Positions 8,226 through 16,944 of a stretch of DNA of 64,000 bases are shown here, in pieces (positions within the stretch are counted from its first letter, which is position 1; every line of letters starts with the position of its first letter). The translations under genes were made by a program, and so were the position numbers. The notes beneath the pieces are model-generated. The model was not told the origin of the DNA, did no database searches, and worked only from the letters and a program-made list of their open reading frames with translations. The stretch is taken from assembly GCA_910574715.1 (NCBI GenBank), contig CAJTCH010000002.1, positions 1-64,000 on the forward strand. The letters run 5' to 3'. This DNA is from Lachnospiraceae bacterium (lineage in GTDB: Bacteria; Bacillota; Clostridia; Lachnospirales; Lachnospiraceae).

Positions 8226-9440
8226 ATGAATATTTTATTTTTAAGCCTTGAAGTGTTCAAATCAATAAATGAATCAAATATGTATGCTGATATTCTTCGG
8301 GAATTTACAAGGGATGGACACTTTGTTTGCGCTATTTCTCCAGTCGAGAGACGGTATAAAGGTAATACGGAATTAGTAAATGAGAATAATAGTAAATTAT
8401 TGAGGCTCAAAATCGGCAATATCCAAAAAACTAATTTGTTTGAAAAGGGTATTTCCACATTGGCGGTTGAGCAACAGTATATTAATGGGATTAAAAAATA
8501 TTTCTCTAATGCTAAGTTTGATCTAGTTCTCTATGCCACCCCTCCAATAACTTTTTGTAAAGTAATTGAGTATATCAAAAAAAGGGACGGAGCATTTGCG
8601 TATCTTATGTTGAAAGACATTTTTCCTCAAAATGCTGTTGATCTTGGAATATTTGATAAGACAGGGCCTTCATGGATTATTTATAAGTATTTTAGAAAGA
8701 AAGAAACAAAATTATATGATTTATCTGACAAGATAGGTTGTATGAGTTTAGCGAATGTTGAGTATATTCATAAAAATAATCCTCAGGTTTCACCAGAAAA
8801 AATTGAGGTTTGCCCGAATTGTATCGAAGTGATAGATAAATCTGTTGATGAGGAGACAAGGAACTCTATTAGGATAAAATATAACGTAGCGCTTGATAAA
8901 AGAATTTTTGTGTATGGCGGAAATCTTGGAAAACCACAAGGAATACCATTTTTAATCGAGTGCATAGAAAGTCAGAGAGAGAATCCTAGAGTTTTTTTTC
9001 TCGTTGTTGGTGATGGAACAGAATACTCAATATTAGAGGAGTATGCTAAAAAACAGAATCAGGAAAATTTCAAATTGATGAAAAGATTACCTAAGGAAGA
9101 CTATGATACTTTAGTTGCGGCATGCGATGTTGGAATGCTATTCCTTGATCATAGATTTACTATACCTAATTTTCCTAGCAGATTGCTTTCTTATATGCAA
9201 GCTAAGTTACCTGTTCTCGTTTGTACTGATCCGAATACAGATGTTGGTAAAATTGCTGAAGATGGTGAGTTTGGTTGGTGGTGCGAAAGCAACTCTGTTG
9301 GCAATTTAAAAAAAGTGGTGGAGAAAGTTTTACAAAGCAATCTTTCTCAAATGGGTAACAATGCTATAGAATACCTTAAAAAATACTATTCTAGCAAAAA
9401 AGCATATAGTGTGATAATAGATTCTTTGAAGGAAAAGTAA
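8226..9440 (+). CDS. GT4-family glycosyltransferase (WbuB-like)
   Basis: A 404-residue GT-B glycosyltransferase. The C-terminal nucleotide-sugar domain shows FVYGGNLGKPQGIPFLIEC, a VVGDG loop and FPSRLLSYMQAKLPVL near the end, typical of GT4. Relatives of this length include WbuB-type enzymes that transfer L-FucNAc. Since fnlABC at 18-21.7 kb make UDP-L-FucNAc, that donor is plausible but not shown. RBS AGGAAG precedes ATG 8226. It is AT-rich like the rest of the cassette. Confidence 0.82.
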   Translation: MNILFLSLEVFKSINESNMYADILREFTRDGHFVCAISPVERRYKGNTELVNENNSKLLRLKIGNIQKTNLFEKGISTLAVEQQYINGIKKYFSNAKFDLVLYATPPITFCKVIEYIKKRDGAFAYLMLKDIFPQNAVDLGIFDKTGPSWIIYKYFRKKETKLYDLSDKIGCMSLANVEYIHKNNPQVSPEKIEVCPNCIEVIDKSVDEETRNSIRIKYNVALDKRIFVYGGNLGKPQGIPFLIECIESQRENPRVFFLVVGDGTEYSILEEYAKKQNQENFKLMKRLPKEDYDTLVAACDVGMLFLDHRFTIPNFPSRLLSYMQAKLPVLVCTDPNTDVGKIAEDGEFGWWCESNSVGNLKKVVEKVLQSNLSQMGNNAIEYLKKYYSSKKAYSVIIDSLKEK

Positions 9441-9444
9441 GGTA

Positions 9445-10557
9445 GTGAAAAAAGTCATGAAGATATTAATAATTAACTCTGTGTGCGGAATTAAAAGTAC
9501 AGGAAGGATAGCTGCATCCATGGCCGAAAGTTTTATAAAAAATGGTGATAAAGCAGTAGTAGCTTTTGGAAGGGAGCAAGTTCCATATAAATATAAAGAT
9601 ATTTCATATAGGATATGCAGCGAAATAACAGTTAAGGTAAATGCATTACAGACGAGAGTTTTTGATAGTGATGGTTTTACATCTAATCACGCCACAGCCA
9701 AATTCTTAAAATGGGCTGATAATTATAATCCGGATTTACTTTGGTTACATAATTTACATGGATATTATATAAATGTGGAAATGCTTTTCAAATGGATAAA
9801 ATCTCGTCCTAAGATGCAAGTTAATTGGACATTGCATGATTGTTGGTCATTTACAGGACATTGCTCTTATTACACGTATGCACATTGCAATAAATGGATG
9901 AAACAATGTTATGATTGTAAACAAAAACGGGAGTATCCAGCAAGTTTTTTTCGAGATGCAAGTTATGCTAATTATTTGAAAAAAAAAGAATTATTTACAG
10001 GAGTAGAAAAAATGAGTTTAATCACTCCTTCTAAATGGCTTGCAAATGAAGTGAAAAAGAGCTTTTTAAAAGATTATAGTATTGAAGTTGTATATAATAC
10101 AATTGATACTTCTATTTTTAAGCCTACGCCGAGTAATATAAAGACAAGACTTCGAATCCCGGATAAAAAAATGATTCTTGGAGTAGCAGCTCAATGGCAA
10201 CTGATTAAGGGATGGTATGATTTTATAAAACTTGCAGATATGATTGACCATTCTTATGTAATAGTACTTGTGGGAGTTACAAAAGAACAGAAAAAAGAAT
10301 TACCTTGCAATGTTATTGGTATTGAAAGAACGGCTAATACAATGGAATTAGCCAAAATCTATACCGCTGCAGATGTGTTTGTCAACCCAACTTACGAGGA
10401 TAACTATCCAACGACGAATTTAGAGGCGCAGGCATGTGGGACGCCTTGTATCACATATAGAACTGGTGGAAGCGTAGAAAGCGTCAAGCAGGAGAATATT
10501 ATTGAAGTTGGTAATGTTCATGCTTTGTGGTTGAAAATAAAAGAAATAGTAGATTGA
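9445..10557 (+). CDS. GT4-family glycosyltransferase (colanic-acid WcaC-like)
   Basis: A 370-residue GT-B glycosyltransferase. Landmarks are the N-terminal Gly/Ser-rich loop ILIINSVCGIKSTGRIA, an unusual Cys/His-rich stretch (LHDCWSFTGHCSYYTYA with CNKW and CYDCKQ, about 132-157) seen in this subfamily, and the GT4 signature VNPTYEDNYPTTNLEAQACG near the C-terminus. It would add one sugar to the growing lipid-linked unit. GTG 9445 has GAAGGAAAAG upstream; ATG 9457 is an alternative start. Four bases separate it from the preceding gene, consistent with one operon. Confidence 0.85.
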   Translation: MKKVMKILIINSVCGIKSTGRIAASMAESFIKNGDKAVVAFGREQVPYKYKDISYRICSEITVKVNALQTRVFDSDGFTSNHATAKFLKWADNYNPDLLWLHNLHGYYINVEMLFKWIKSRPKMQVNWTLHDCWSFTGHCSYYTYAHCNKWMKQCYDCKQKREYPASFFRDASYANYLKKKELFTGVEKMSLITPSKWLANEVKKSFLKDYSIEVVYNTIDTSIFKPTPSNIKTRLRIPDKKMILGVAAQWQLIKGWYDFIKLADMIDHSYVIVLVGVTKEQKKELPCNVIGIERTANTMELAKIYTAADVFVNPTYEDNYPTTNLEAQACGTPCITYRTGGSVESVKQENIIEVGNVHALWLKIKEIVD

Positions 10558-10583
10558 GACAATAATGGTGAAGGATTTTGTTT

Positions 10584-11678
10584 ATGTATAAAATAGAACC
10601 TGTTTTTTGGGTATTCCCTTCAATTTGCTTGCTTTTTTCTTTTGATAAAAGAAGAAATTCAAGATTAAGATTTTGGTTTATAACAATTTTATTTATATTA
10701 TTTTATTCGTTTTCCTTAAACGGAGCAGATTATGAAGGGTATAATTCGCTATTTGAAGAAGTGCTAGTTGGTTCATCAATTAGAGAAATTCACGGAGAAC
10801 TTGGATATGGATTACTAATGGTCTTTGCCCAAAAAATAGGAATGGATTATCAAATTTTTAGAATAGTTCTACTAAGTGTTACGTCAGTAGTATTGTTTTC
10901 TATGTTATATAAAATGTCACCTAATTTTCCTCTTTCTGTATTTTTTTTCACATCTCTTTTTATCATATATGCAATTTCTGCATATAGACAATATATTGTA
11001 ATGGCTTTTTCTTTAGTATGGATATATGAATTTGTTAAAGGTAATGCGAGAAAGGCAATTGTTGGATTAGTTGGATTGCTTTTTTTTCACATAACTGCAA
11101 TTATTCCATTGGCCTTTGTTTTAATTTATAAGTCTATGAGAGAACGACAGACAACAAGCATAAAAATATTTGTGGATAAAAATGGAATCATATTCATTGC
11201 AGTAGTATTTTTGCTTAGAATTTTTAATTTCTATATTTTAAAAATTAGTATTGTAAATAGTGTCTTAGGGATAATTATATCAAACAGAGCTGATATTAAT
11301 CCAACACTATTTTCAGCTGGATTGGCTTCAAGAACAATATTTTTATTCTTTATTGTGATTTTGTTTCAGTATAAATCAAGTAATGATAAGTTGTTGATGC
11401 TGTTGTTCGGTTGCTACTATATAGGAATGACTCTGTATATTGCAGTTCCTTTGGAATTCTTTATGGGACGATTGATGAATAGCGTAAATGTTTTGTCTAC
11501 AATAATTGTTCCGTATATGGTGTATAGACACCATGATGATAGATTCTTGGGCAGCACAGTTGCTTCTAGCAATAGGATTGTTTTAAGCATTCTCATCATT
11601 GTTTCATATGTTATTCTTTTCAATCAATTGTCCAATCAAATTGGATATACCCCTTATACCAATTATTTGTTTGGGTAG
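10584..11678 (+). CDS. EpsG-family polysaccharide polymerase (Wzy-like)
   Basis: A 364-residue integral membrane protein with about ten hydrophobic segments. It shows the EpsG-family feature GADYEGYNSLFEE after the second segment and the motif FFFTSLFIIYAISAYRQYIVMA-like region in the middle (about residues 126-147). EpsG/Wzy proteins join lipid-linked repeat units on the outer face of the membrane. ATG 10584 is chosen with AAGGA (10571-10575) upstream; a TTG at 10578 is the alternative. It is directly followed by the flippase, as expected for a Wzx/Wzy-dependent locus. Confidence 0.8.
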   Translation: MYKIEPVFWVFPSICLLFSFDKRRNSRLRFWFITILFILFYSFSLNGADYEGYNSLFEEVLVGSSIREIHGELGYGLLMVFAQKIGMDYQIFRIVLLSVTSVVLFSMLYKMSPNFPLSVFFFTSLFIIYAISAYRQYIVMAFSLVWIYEFVKGNARKAIVGLVGLLFFHITAIIPLAFVLIYKSMRERQTTSIKIFVDKNGIIFIAVVFLLRIFNFYILKISIVNSVLGIIISNRADINPTLFSAGLASRTIFLFFIVILFQYKSSNDKLLMLLFGCYYIGMTLYIAVPLEFFMGRLMNSVNVLSTIIVPYMVYRHHDDRFLGSTVASSNRIVLSILIIVSYVILFNQLSNQIGYTPYTNYLFG

Positions 11679-11704
11679 AAACATAGCAATAATAAGTGAG
11701 GATT

Positions 11705-12943
11705 ATGGATAGGGTGAAGAAAAATATAATTAGAAATATAATAATGTTATATGGATTGAGCATAGCAAAAATTGTTTTTCCATTAATTACATTACCGTAT
11801 TTAACTCGTGTTCTTACCGTAGATACATATGGGACGGTGTCGTATGTTAAAACCATAATGACTTATTTGCAGTTAACAGTTGACTTTGGATTCATGCTAT
11901 CGGGAACAAAGGATATAGTTAAGGGCAAGCAAAACGGAGAAGATCTCGGGAAAATCACGGGAGATATACTACTTGCAAGAATTATTTTAGGCATTATTGC
12001 ATTTGCAGTATTAGTTGGACTTATAATTGTTCTTCCAATATTGCGGGAGAATGTTTTGTATACTTTTTTATCCTATGTTTCAGTATTTTTTTCTATTTTC
12101 TTGTTTGATTATGTTTTCAGAGGATTAGAAGAAATGCAGGTTATAACCATTCGTTTTGTGATAATGAAAGGAATAGCGGCTGCGTTAATATTTGTCTTTG
12201 TACATAATGATACACAAATAATATGGATACCAATACTTGACTGTATCGGAAGTTTACTTGCAGTTGCCTTGGTCTGGATTGAAATTAAGAAAAGAAATTT
12301 GCATATCAAGTTAATGTCATTATCGAGATCTTTAAATAAATTAGGAGAATCGGCTATATATTTTGCTTCTGAGATGGCAACTACTGCATTTGGTGCTCTA
12401 AACACTGTACTTATAGGTGTATTTCTTTCAAAATCAGACGTCGCATATTGGAGTCTATGCATAACGATGATTAGTGCAGTTCAGGCAATGTATGAACCAA
12501 TTAACAGCGGTGTGTATCCGGATATGGTTAAGAATAAAGACTTGAAGGTGATCAAAAGGACACTTAGTATTTTTATGCCAATAGTCACTGTTGGATGTGT
12601 TTTTACTATTTTTGTAGCAAAGTATGCTCTTTTATTTGTGGGAGGAAAGCAATATGTTGACGCCGCAGGACTTTTGAGAGCTTTAACACCAGTACTTTTC
12701 ATAAGCTTTCCAACTATGCTATTTGGATGGCCTACTCTTGGAGCATTTGGAAAGGCAAAGGAGGTCACTATTACTACGATTGTAACAGCAGTAGCCCAAA
12801 TCATTGGATTGCTAATTCTTATGGCTATGGGAAGGTTTGAGTTAATAGAAATTGCATTACTTAGAGGCATAACAGAATTACTTATGTTCGTAAGTAGGGT
12901 GGGGTTTTGTTTTAAATTCAGGAAGGAATTTAGAATACGATAA
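11705..12943 (+). CDS. Wzx-type oligosaccharide flippase
   Basis: A ~412-residue MOP-superfamily exporter with about 12 membrane segments. The conserved N-terminal region is IVFPLITLPYLTRVLTVDTY, followed by GTVSYVKTIM. Such proteins flip undecaprenyl-linked repeat units across the membrane for polymerisation. The start is uncertain: ATG 11705 lies only three bases after a GAGG, and GTG 11696 would add three residues. Pairing with the EpsG-like polymerase supports the function. Confidence 0.9.
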   Translation: MDRVKKNIIRNIIMLYGLSIAKIVFPLITLPYLTRVLTVDTYGTVSYVKTIMTYLQLTVDFGFMLSGTKDIVKGKQNGEDLGKITGDILLARIILGIIAFAVLVGLIIVLPILRENVLYTFLSYVSVFFSIFLFDYVFRGLEEMQVITIRFVIMKGIAAALIFVFVHNDTQIIWIPILDCIGSLLAVALVWIEIKKRNLHIKLMSLSRSLNKLGESAIYFASEMATTAFGALNTVLIGVFLSKSDVAYWSLCITMISAVQAMYEPINSGVYPDMVKNKDLKVIKRTLSIFMPIVTVGCVFTIFVAKYALLFVGGKQYVDAAGLLRALTPVLFISFPTMLFGWPTLGAFGKAKEVTITTIVTAVAQIIGLLILMAMGRFELIEIALLRGITELLMFVSRVGFCFKFRKEFRIR

Positions 12944-12980
12944 TAATTTAAATGTAAGGATAAAGGATTCAAATTAACGT

Positions 12981-13781
12981 ATGAGAATTATAAATATTGA
13001 AGAAAAAAAACAATTGATGCTGGATATGCTTGTCGAGATTGATACGTTCTGTAGGGAAAAGGATATAAAGTATTTTTTGGCAGGAGGGACACTTATCGGA
13101 GCTGTTAGACATAAGGGATTTATTCCATGGGATGATGATGCTGATATAGCTTTATTAAGATGTGACTATGAAAGATTAGTTTCTAGTTTTAAAAGTAAAT
13201 CTGGAAATATTGAAATAAGGGACTTTAGGAATAATCATGATTATATTTGGCCATCTGCAAAATTTATACATAATAAGACTGTTCTTATAGAAAATAACAA
13301 TAAAAAATCGTCTATAGGGGTATTTATTGATGTATTTCCATTAGATAATGTTTATGGAAATAAACAAGCAGTAATAAAATATCAAAGAAAAGTATTGTTA
13401 TGGAAGAATATCCTTAATGTAAAGTATATTCCTTTGTCGAAGGATAGAAAATGGTATAAGAACGGGGTAATTGCTATGAGTAGAATACTGCGATTATTAC
13501 CTAATAAGGTGATTCTAAAGATAATTCATAATTTAAGTACTAAATACGATAATTATATTGGATGTACATATATATGTTCGTTTTCCGGAGCATGGGGAAA
13601 AAAGGAGATTTCAGAAAAAGAGTTATTTAGTAATGTGGTTGAGTGCCAGTTTGAAAACCATAATTTTTTTATTCCACAAGGATATGATAAATTTTTGACA
13701 AATATATATGGAGATTATATGACACCGCCGCCTGTAGAAAAGAGAATGAGTACCCATAAGTCAATTGAGTATTGGAAATAA
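12981..13781 (+). CDS. LicD-family phospho-group transferase
   Basis: A 266-residue LicD protein with the diagnostic nucleotidyltransferase-like motif LAGGTLIGAVRHKGFIPWDD (about 33-52) and DDDAD (51-55). LicD enzymes transfer phosphorylcholine from CDP-choline to glycans, and the related fukutin/FKRP proteins transfer ribitol phosphate from CDP-ribitol. No choline uptake or activation genes are nearby. Instead an IspD/TarI-like cytidylyltransferase and two sugar-phosphate enzymes follow. That makes a CDP-polyol or CDP-deoxy-sugar donor the better guess. It belongs to the AT-rich cassette. Confidence 0.88.
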   Translation: MRIINIEEKKQLMLDMLVEIDTFCREKDIKYFLAGGTLIGAVRHKGFIPWDDDADIALLRCDYERLVSSFKSKSGNIEIRDFRNNHDYIWPSAKFIHNKTVLIENNNKKSSIGVFIDVFPLDNVYGNKQAVIKYQRKVLLWKNILNVKYIPLSKDRKWYKNGVIAMSRILRLLPNKVILKIIHNLSTKYDNYIGCTYICSFSGAWGKKEISEKELFSNVVECQFENHNFFIPQGYDKFLTNIYGDYMTPPPVEKRMSTHKSIEYWK

Positions 13782-13834
13782 AAATATTTTGAAAGTAATA
13801 AGAACTAATACCTTAATAAAAAGGAATAGAAATA

Positions 13835-13927
13835 TTGACTACCATTCTGCGACTGAATAAATATGGTTTATTACCAATGATAAGAGTCCGGGGCGGTAGT
13901 ATATTGTTATTCCTAAGGTTATTATAA
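13835..13927 (+). pseudogene. Possible small gene remnant in LicD-IspD gap
   Basis: In the 160-base gap between licD-like and ispD-like genes a 30-codon reading frame starts at TTG 13835 after AAGGAA and reads TTILRLNKYGLLPMIRVRGG before a hydrophobic end and TAA at 13925. It looks like coding sequence, but I cannot assign a family. It may be the head of a lost transferase gene, or chance. Confidence 0.3.
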
Positions 13928-13953
13928 ACAAAATAGAAGGGATGATAAAATTT

Positions 13954-14673
13954 ATGAAAAATATTGCTTTGATTATTGGCGGCGGAGTTGGAGCTAGAAT
14001 GCATCAGGATATTCCTAAACAATTTATTAATGTAAAGGATGTGCCGGTGATTATTTACACATTAAGAGCATTTCAACAACATCCTAATGTTGATGCTATA
14101 GAAGTTGTTTGTCTTGATGGTTGGCATGATATTTTAAGAGCCTATGCTAAACAGTTTGGTATAACTAAACTTGAAAACATAGTTTCAGGAGGAGAAACGG
14201 GACTTCAATCTATTAGAAATGGGCTATATGATATTGCTAAAAGATATGATGGAGACGATGATATTGTTTTAATACATGATGCTATCAGACCTCTGGTTAG
14301 TCAAGATATTATTTCCGATAATATTAGAGTTTGTAGAAAATATGGGAATGCAATTACAGTTATCCCGTGTACGGCTGTTATGCTTAAAACAATGAATAGC
14401 ATTACTTCAGAAGAGCAGATTCCGAGAGACAACTTAAAGATTACACAAACACCACAGACTTTTTTTTTATATGATATTCTTGCAGCGCATAAGGAAGCGA
14501 TAGAAAAAGGGATAAATGACTCAATTGCATCTTGTTCTCTTTATGTTGAACTTGAAAAGAAATTGTATCTTTCAATAGGCTCAGAGAAAAACATTAAACT
14601 TACAACATCTGAAGACATGGAAATTTTTTCAGCGTTACTTGAAACAACATGCCCTGATTGGATGAGAAAATAA
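13954..14673 (+). CDS. IspD/TarI-like cytidylyltransferase
   Basis: A 239-residue nucleotidyltransferase of the IspD/TarI family, which makes CDP-methylerythritol or CDP-ribitol from CTP and a polyol phosphate. Visible motifs are ALIIGGGVGARMHQDIPKQF (the CTP-binding loop, about 4-23), VLIHDAIRPLV and ITQTPQTF. It sits with LicD upstream and RpiB-like, DXS-like and SDR genes downstream. This points to a CDP-activated capsule building block rather than isoprenoid synthesis. ATG 13954 is preferred, with AGAAGG 12-13 bases upstream; ATG 13942 would be too close to it. Confidence 0.88.
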   Translation: MKNIALIIGGGVGARMHQDIPKQFINVKDVPVIIYTLRAFQQHPNVDAIEVVCLDGWHDILRAYAKQFGITKLENIVSGGETGLQSIRNGLYDIAKRYDGDDDIVLIHDAIRPLVSQDIISDNIRVCRKYGNAITVIPCTAVMLKTMNSITSEEQIPRDNLKITQTPQTFFLYDILAAHKEAIEKGINDSIASCSLYVELEKKLYLSIGSEKNIKLTTSEDMEIFSALLETTCPDWMRK

Positions 14674-14680
14674 GGAGATT

Positions 14681-15166
14681 ATGATGAGAGTAGCATTGGC
14701 AAGTGATAGAAATGGATTAGATTATAAAAACAGATTGATCCAGCATTTAAAATATAATGGATATGAACCAATTGATGTTGGAACCTATGAGAATGTACCA
14801 TGTGATACACCGGTTTTTGCTATGAAAGCCGGTAAATTGGTTGCCATGGGTGATTGTAAATATGGAATCTTAATTTGTGCTACTGGTACTGGAATGGTTA
14901 TGGCAGCAAATAAAATAAAAGGTGTACTATGTGGTATGGGATATGCTGATTTAGTGACACAACATATGCGTCAGCATAATGATGCGAATATGATTGCGTT
15001 TGGTCAGAAACATATGGGATATGAAGATGTTGAGCACAGAGTTGATATCTTTTTAACAACGGATTTTGTAGGATTACATCATGCACCACGAGTACAGCAG
15101 ATTAGAGATCTTGAAGAGAATAAAGAAATACATCAGACTCCTATTATGAATCCAAATTGGAAATGA
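14681..15166 (+). CDS. RpiB/LacAB-family sugar-phosphate isomerase
   Basis: A 161-residue protein of the RpiB/LacA/LacB family, which interconverts aldose and ketose phosphates (for example ribose-5-P and ribulose-5-P). The key RpiB features are present: ASDRNGLDYK at the N-terminus, the catalytic Cys66 in LICATGTGM and the phosphate-binding RQHNDANMIAFG. It is 7 bases after the IspD-like gene and overlaps the region before the DXS-like gene. Inside this cassette it probably provides a pentose-phosphate precursor for the CDP-activated compound. Confidence 0.85.
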   Translation: MMRVALASDRNGLDYKNRLIQHLKYNGYEPIDVGTYENVPCDTPVFAMKAGKLVAMGDCKYGILICATGTGMVMAANKIKGVLCGMGYADLVTQHMRQHNDANMIAFGQKHMGYEDVEHRVDIFLTTDFVGLHHAPRVQQIRDLEENKEIHQTPIMNPNWK

Positions 15167-15180
15167 GAGGTAAAAGAAGG

Positions 15181-16944
15181 ATGATTATTGAAAAAATAAA
15201 TAGTCCTGATAACCTTAAAAGGTTATCGGATGATGAACTACATACTTTAACATCAGAAATAAGAACTGCTCTAATTACTAAAATGAGTAAATTGGGGGGA
15301 CATATGGCATCAAATCTAGGAGTTGTTGAAATTACTGTTGCTCTTCATAAGGTATTTAATTCTCCAATTGATAAAATTATATTTGATGTATCACACCAGT
15401 CCTATGTGCATAAGATTTTAACAGGTAGAAAAGAAGCATTTTTATATGAAGAACATTTTGAAGATGTCTCTGGATATAGTAATCCGGAGGAAAGTAGTCA
15501 TGATTTCTTTAATATTGGACATACCTCAACTTCAATAAGTTTGGCTTGTGGAATGGCAAAAGCTAGAGATTTGAAGGGAGACAATGAAAATATTATTGCA
15601 GTTATAGGAGATGCTTCGTTGGATGGTGGAGAAGCTTTTGAAGCCTTAAATTATGCCAAGGAATTACACAGTGGCTTGATTGTTGTTTTGAATGATAACA
15701 ATATGTCTATTCCTGAAAATTATGGTGGTTTACATGATTTATTGAATACTTTAAGAACAAATCGTGGACAGGTCGAAAATAACTTTTTTAGCTCACTTGG
15801 GTTTGAATATAAATTTGTGCAAGATGGTCATAATCTATGTGAATTACTTGAAGTTTTTGAAAGTGTGAAGGATACTGATCATCCAGTTGTAGTTCATTGT
15901 TGCACACAAAAAGGTAAGGGGTATAAGTTTGCCGAAGAAGAAAAAGAGAAGTGGCATTGGGCTCACCCATTCAATATTGAAACTGGTGAATATATAAGCG
16001 GTGTACCTGAAGAAAACTATGGTGCTATAGTGGCTGAATATCTTCTTAAAAAGATGCAATCAGACAAAGATGTTGTCGTAGTAGCTGCTTCAACACCGTT
16101 ATGTATTGGCTTTAATGCTGATAGACGAAAATTGGCAGGAAAGCAATTTGTTGATGTTGGTATTGCTGAACAAAATGCACTATCTATGACAGCAGCAATT
16201 GCTAAAAGAGGAGGTAAGCCAGTATTTGCAACAAATAGTACATTTTATCAAAGAGGTTATGATCAGATTGAGCAGGAAATGTGTATCACAAAATGTCCTG
16301 CAACAATGATTCTTTCACATGCTTCTGTTTGGGGGCATACAAATGATACTCATGTAGGATTATATGATATTGCTTTATTTGCAAATGTACCAAATCTTAC
16401 TTACCTTGCCCCTACAAATTGTGAAGAATATATTGCGATGTTGGATTGGAGTATTGAACAACAGGAGATTCCTGTCGCAATAAGAATTCCCTGGACTAAA
16501 GTACATCATGCTGAAAATTCTGTTAGAAATGACTATTCTGATACTAAATATGAAGTGACAAAAGTTGGTTCACAAGTAGCTATAATTGCATTAGGAAGTT
16601 TTTACCAAATCGGGGAAGCAGTTGTTAAACTGTTAAAAGACAAAGGGATAAATGCTACGTTGATTAACCCTTTGTTTATTTCCGGAATTGATGGTGAGAC
16701 TTTGGATAATTTGAAGGATCATCATGAACTGGTTATAACTCTTGAAGATGGGATTATTAATGGTGGTTTTGGTGCTAAGATTGCTCAATACTATAGTTTA
16801 TCTCCTATAAAAGTTATGAATAAGGCATTTTCAATGAATATTCCAAGTAGATATATTCCAGATGACTTAATGAGAAAAAATCGTTTACTTCCAGTTCAGA
16901 TTGTTGAAGATATTATTGGTATAGTCGGAGGCAGAGACGAATGA
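15181..16944 (+). CDS. DXS-like transketolase-family enzyme (TPP-dependent)
   Basis: A 587-residue, single-chain protein with the 1-deoxyxylulose-5-phosphate synthase layout. The TPP domain has LGGHMASNLGVVEITVALH, DVSHQSYVHKILTGR, GHTSTSIS and a TPP/Mg site reading GDASLDGGEAFEALNYA with LNDNNMSI, where DXS usually has GDG. The pyrimidine and C-terminal domains follow (DVGIAEQNALSMTAAIA, LEDGIINGGFGAKIA). The region between the two His motifs differs from standard DXS. It probably makes a keto-sugar phosphate for the cassette product rather than supplying isoprenoids, because it lies among capsule genes. ATG 15181 is set by GAGAGG (15165-15170). Confidence 0.8.
   Translation: MIIEKINSPDNLKRLSDDELHTLTSEIRTALITKMSKLGGHMASNLGVVEITVALHKVFNSPIDKIIFDVSHQSYVHKILTGRKEAFLYEEHFEDVSGYSNPEESSHDFFNIGHTSTSISLACGMAKARDLKGDNENIIAVIGDASLDGGEAFEALNYAKELHSGLIVVLNDNNMSIPENYGGLHDLLNTLRTNRGQVENNFFSSLGFEYKFVQDGHNLCELLEVFESVKDTDHPVVVHCCTQKGKGYKFAEEEKEKWHWAHPFNIETGEYISGVPEENYGAIVAEYLLKKMQSDKDVVVVAASTPLCIGFNADRRKLAGKQFVDVGIAEQNALSMTAAIAKRGGKPVFATNSTFYQRGYDQIEQEMCITKCPATMILSHASVWGHTNDTHVGLYDIALFANVPNLTYLAPTNCEEYIAMLDWSIEQQEIPVAIRIPWTKVHHAENSVRNDYSDTKYEVTKVGSQVAIIALGSFYQIGEAVVKLLKDKGINATLINPLFISGIDGETLDNLKDHHELVITLEDGIINGGFGAKIAQYYSLSPIKVMNKAFSMNIPSRYIPDDLMRKNRLLPVQIVEDIIGIVGGRDE

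Noticed and set aside
15181-16944. DXS-like gene as the housekeeping dxs of isoprenoid synthesis
   Set aside because: It lies inside an AT-rich capsule cassette, lacks ispC partners, and differs in the TPP motif and nearby loop; a paralogue is more likely, pending a genome check.
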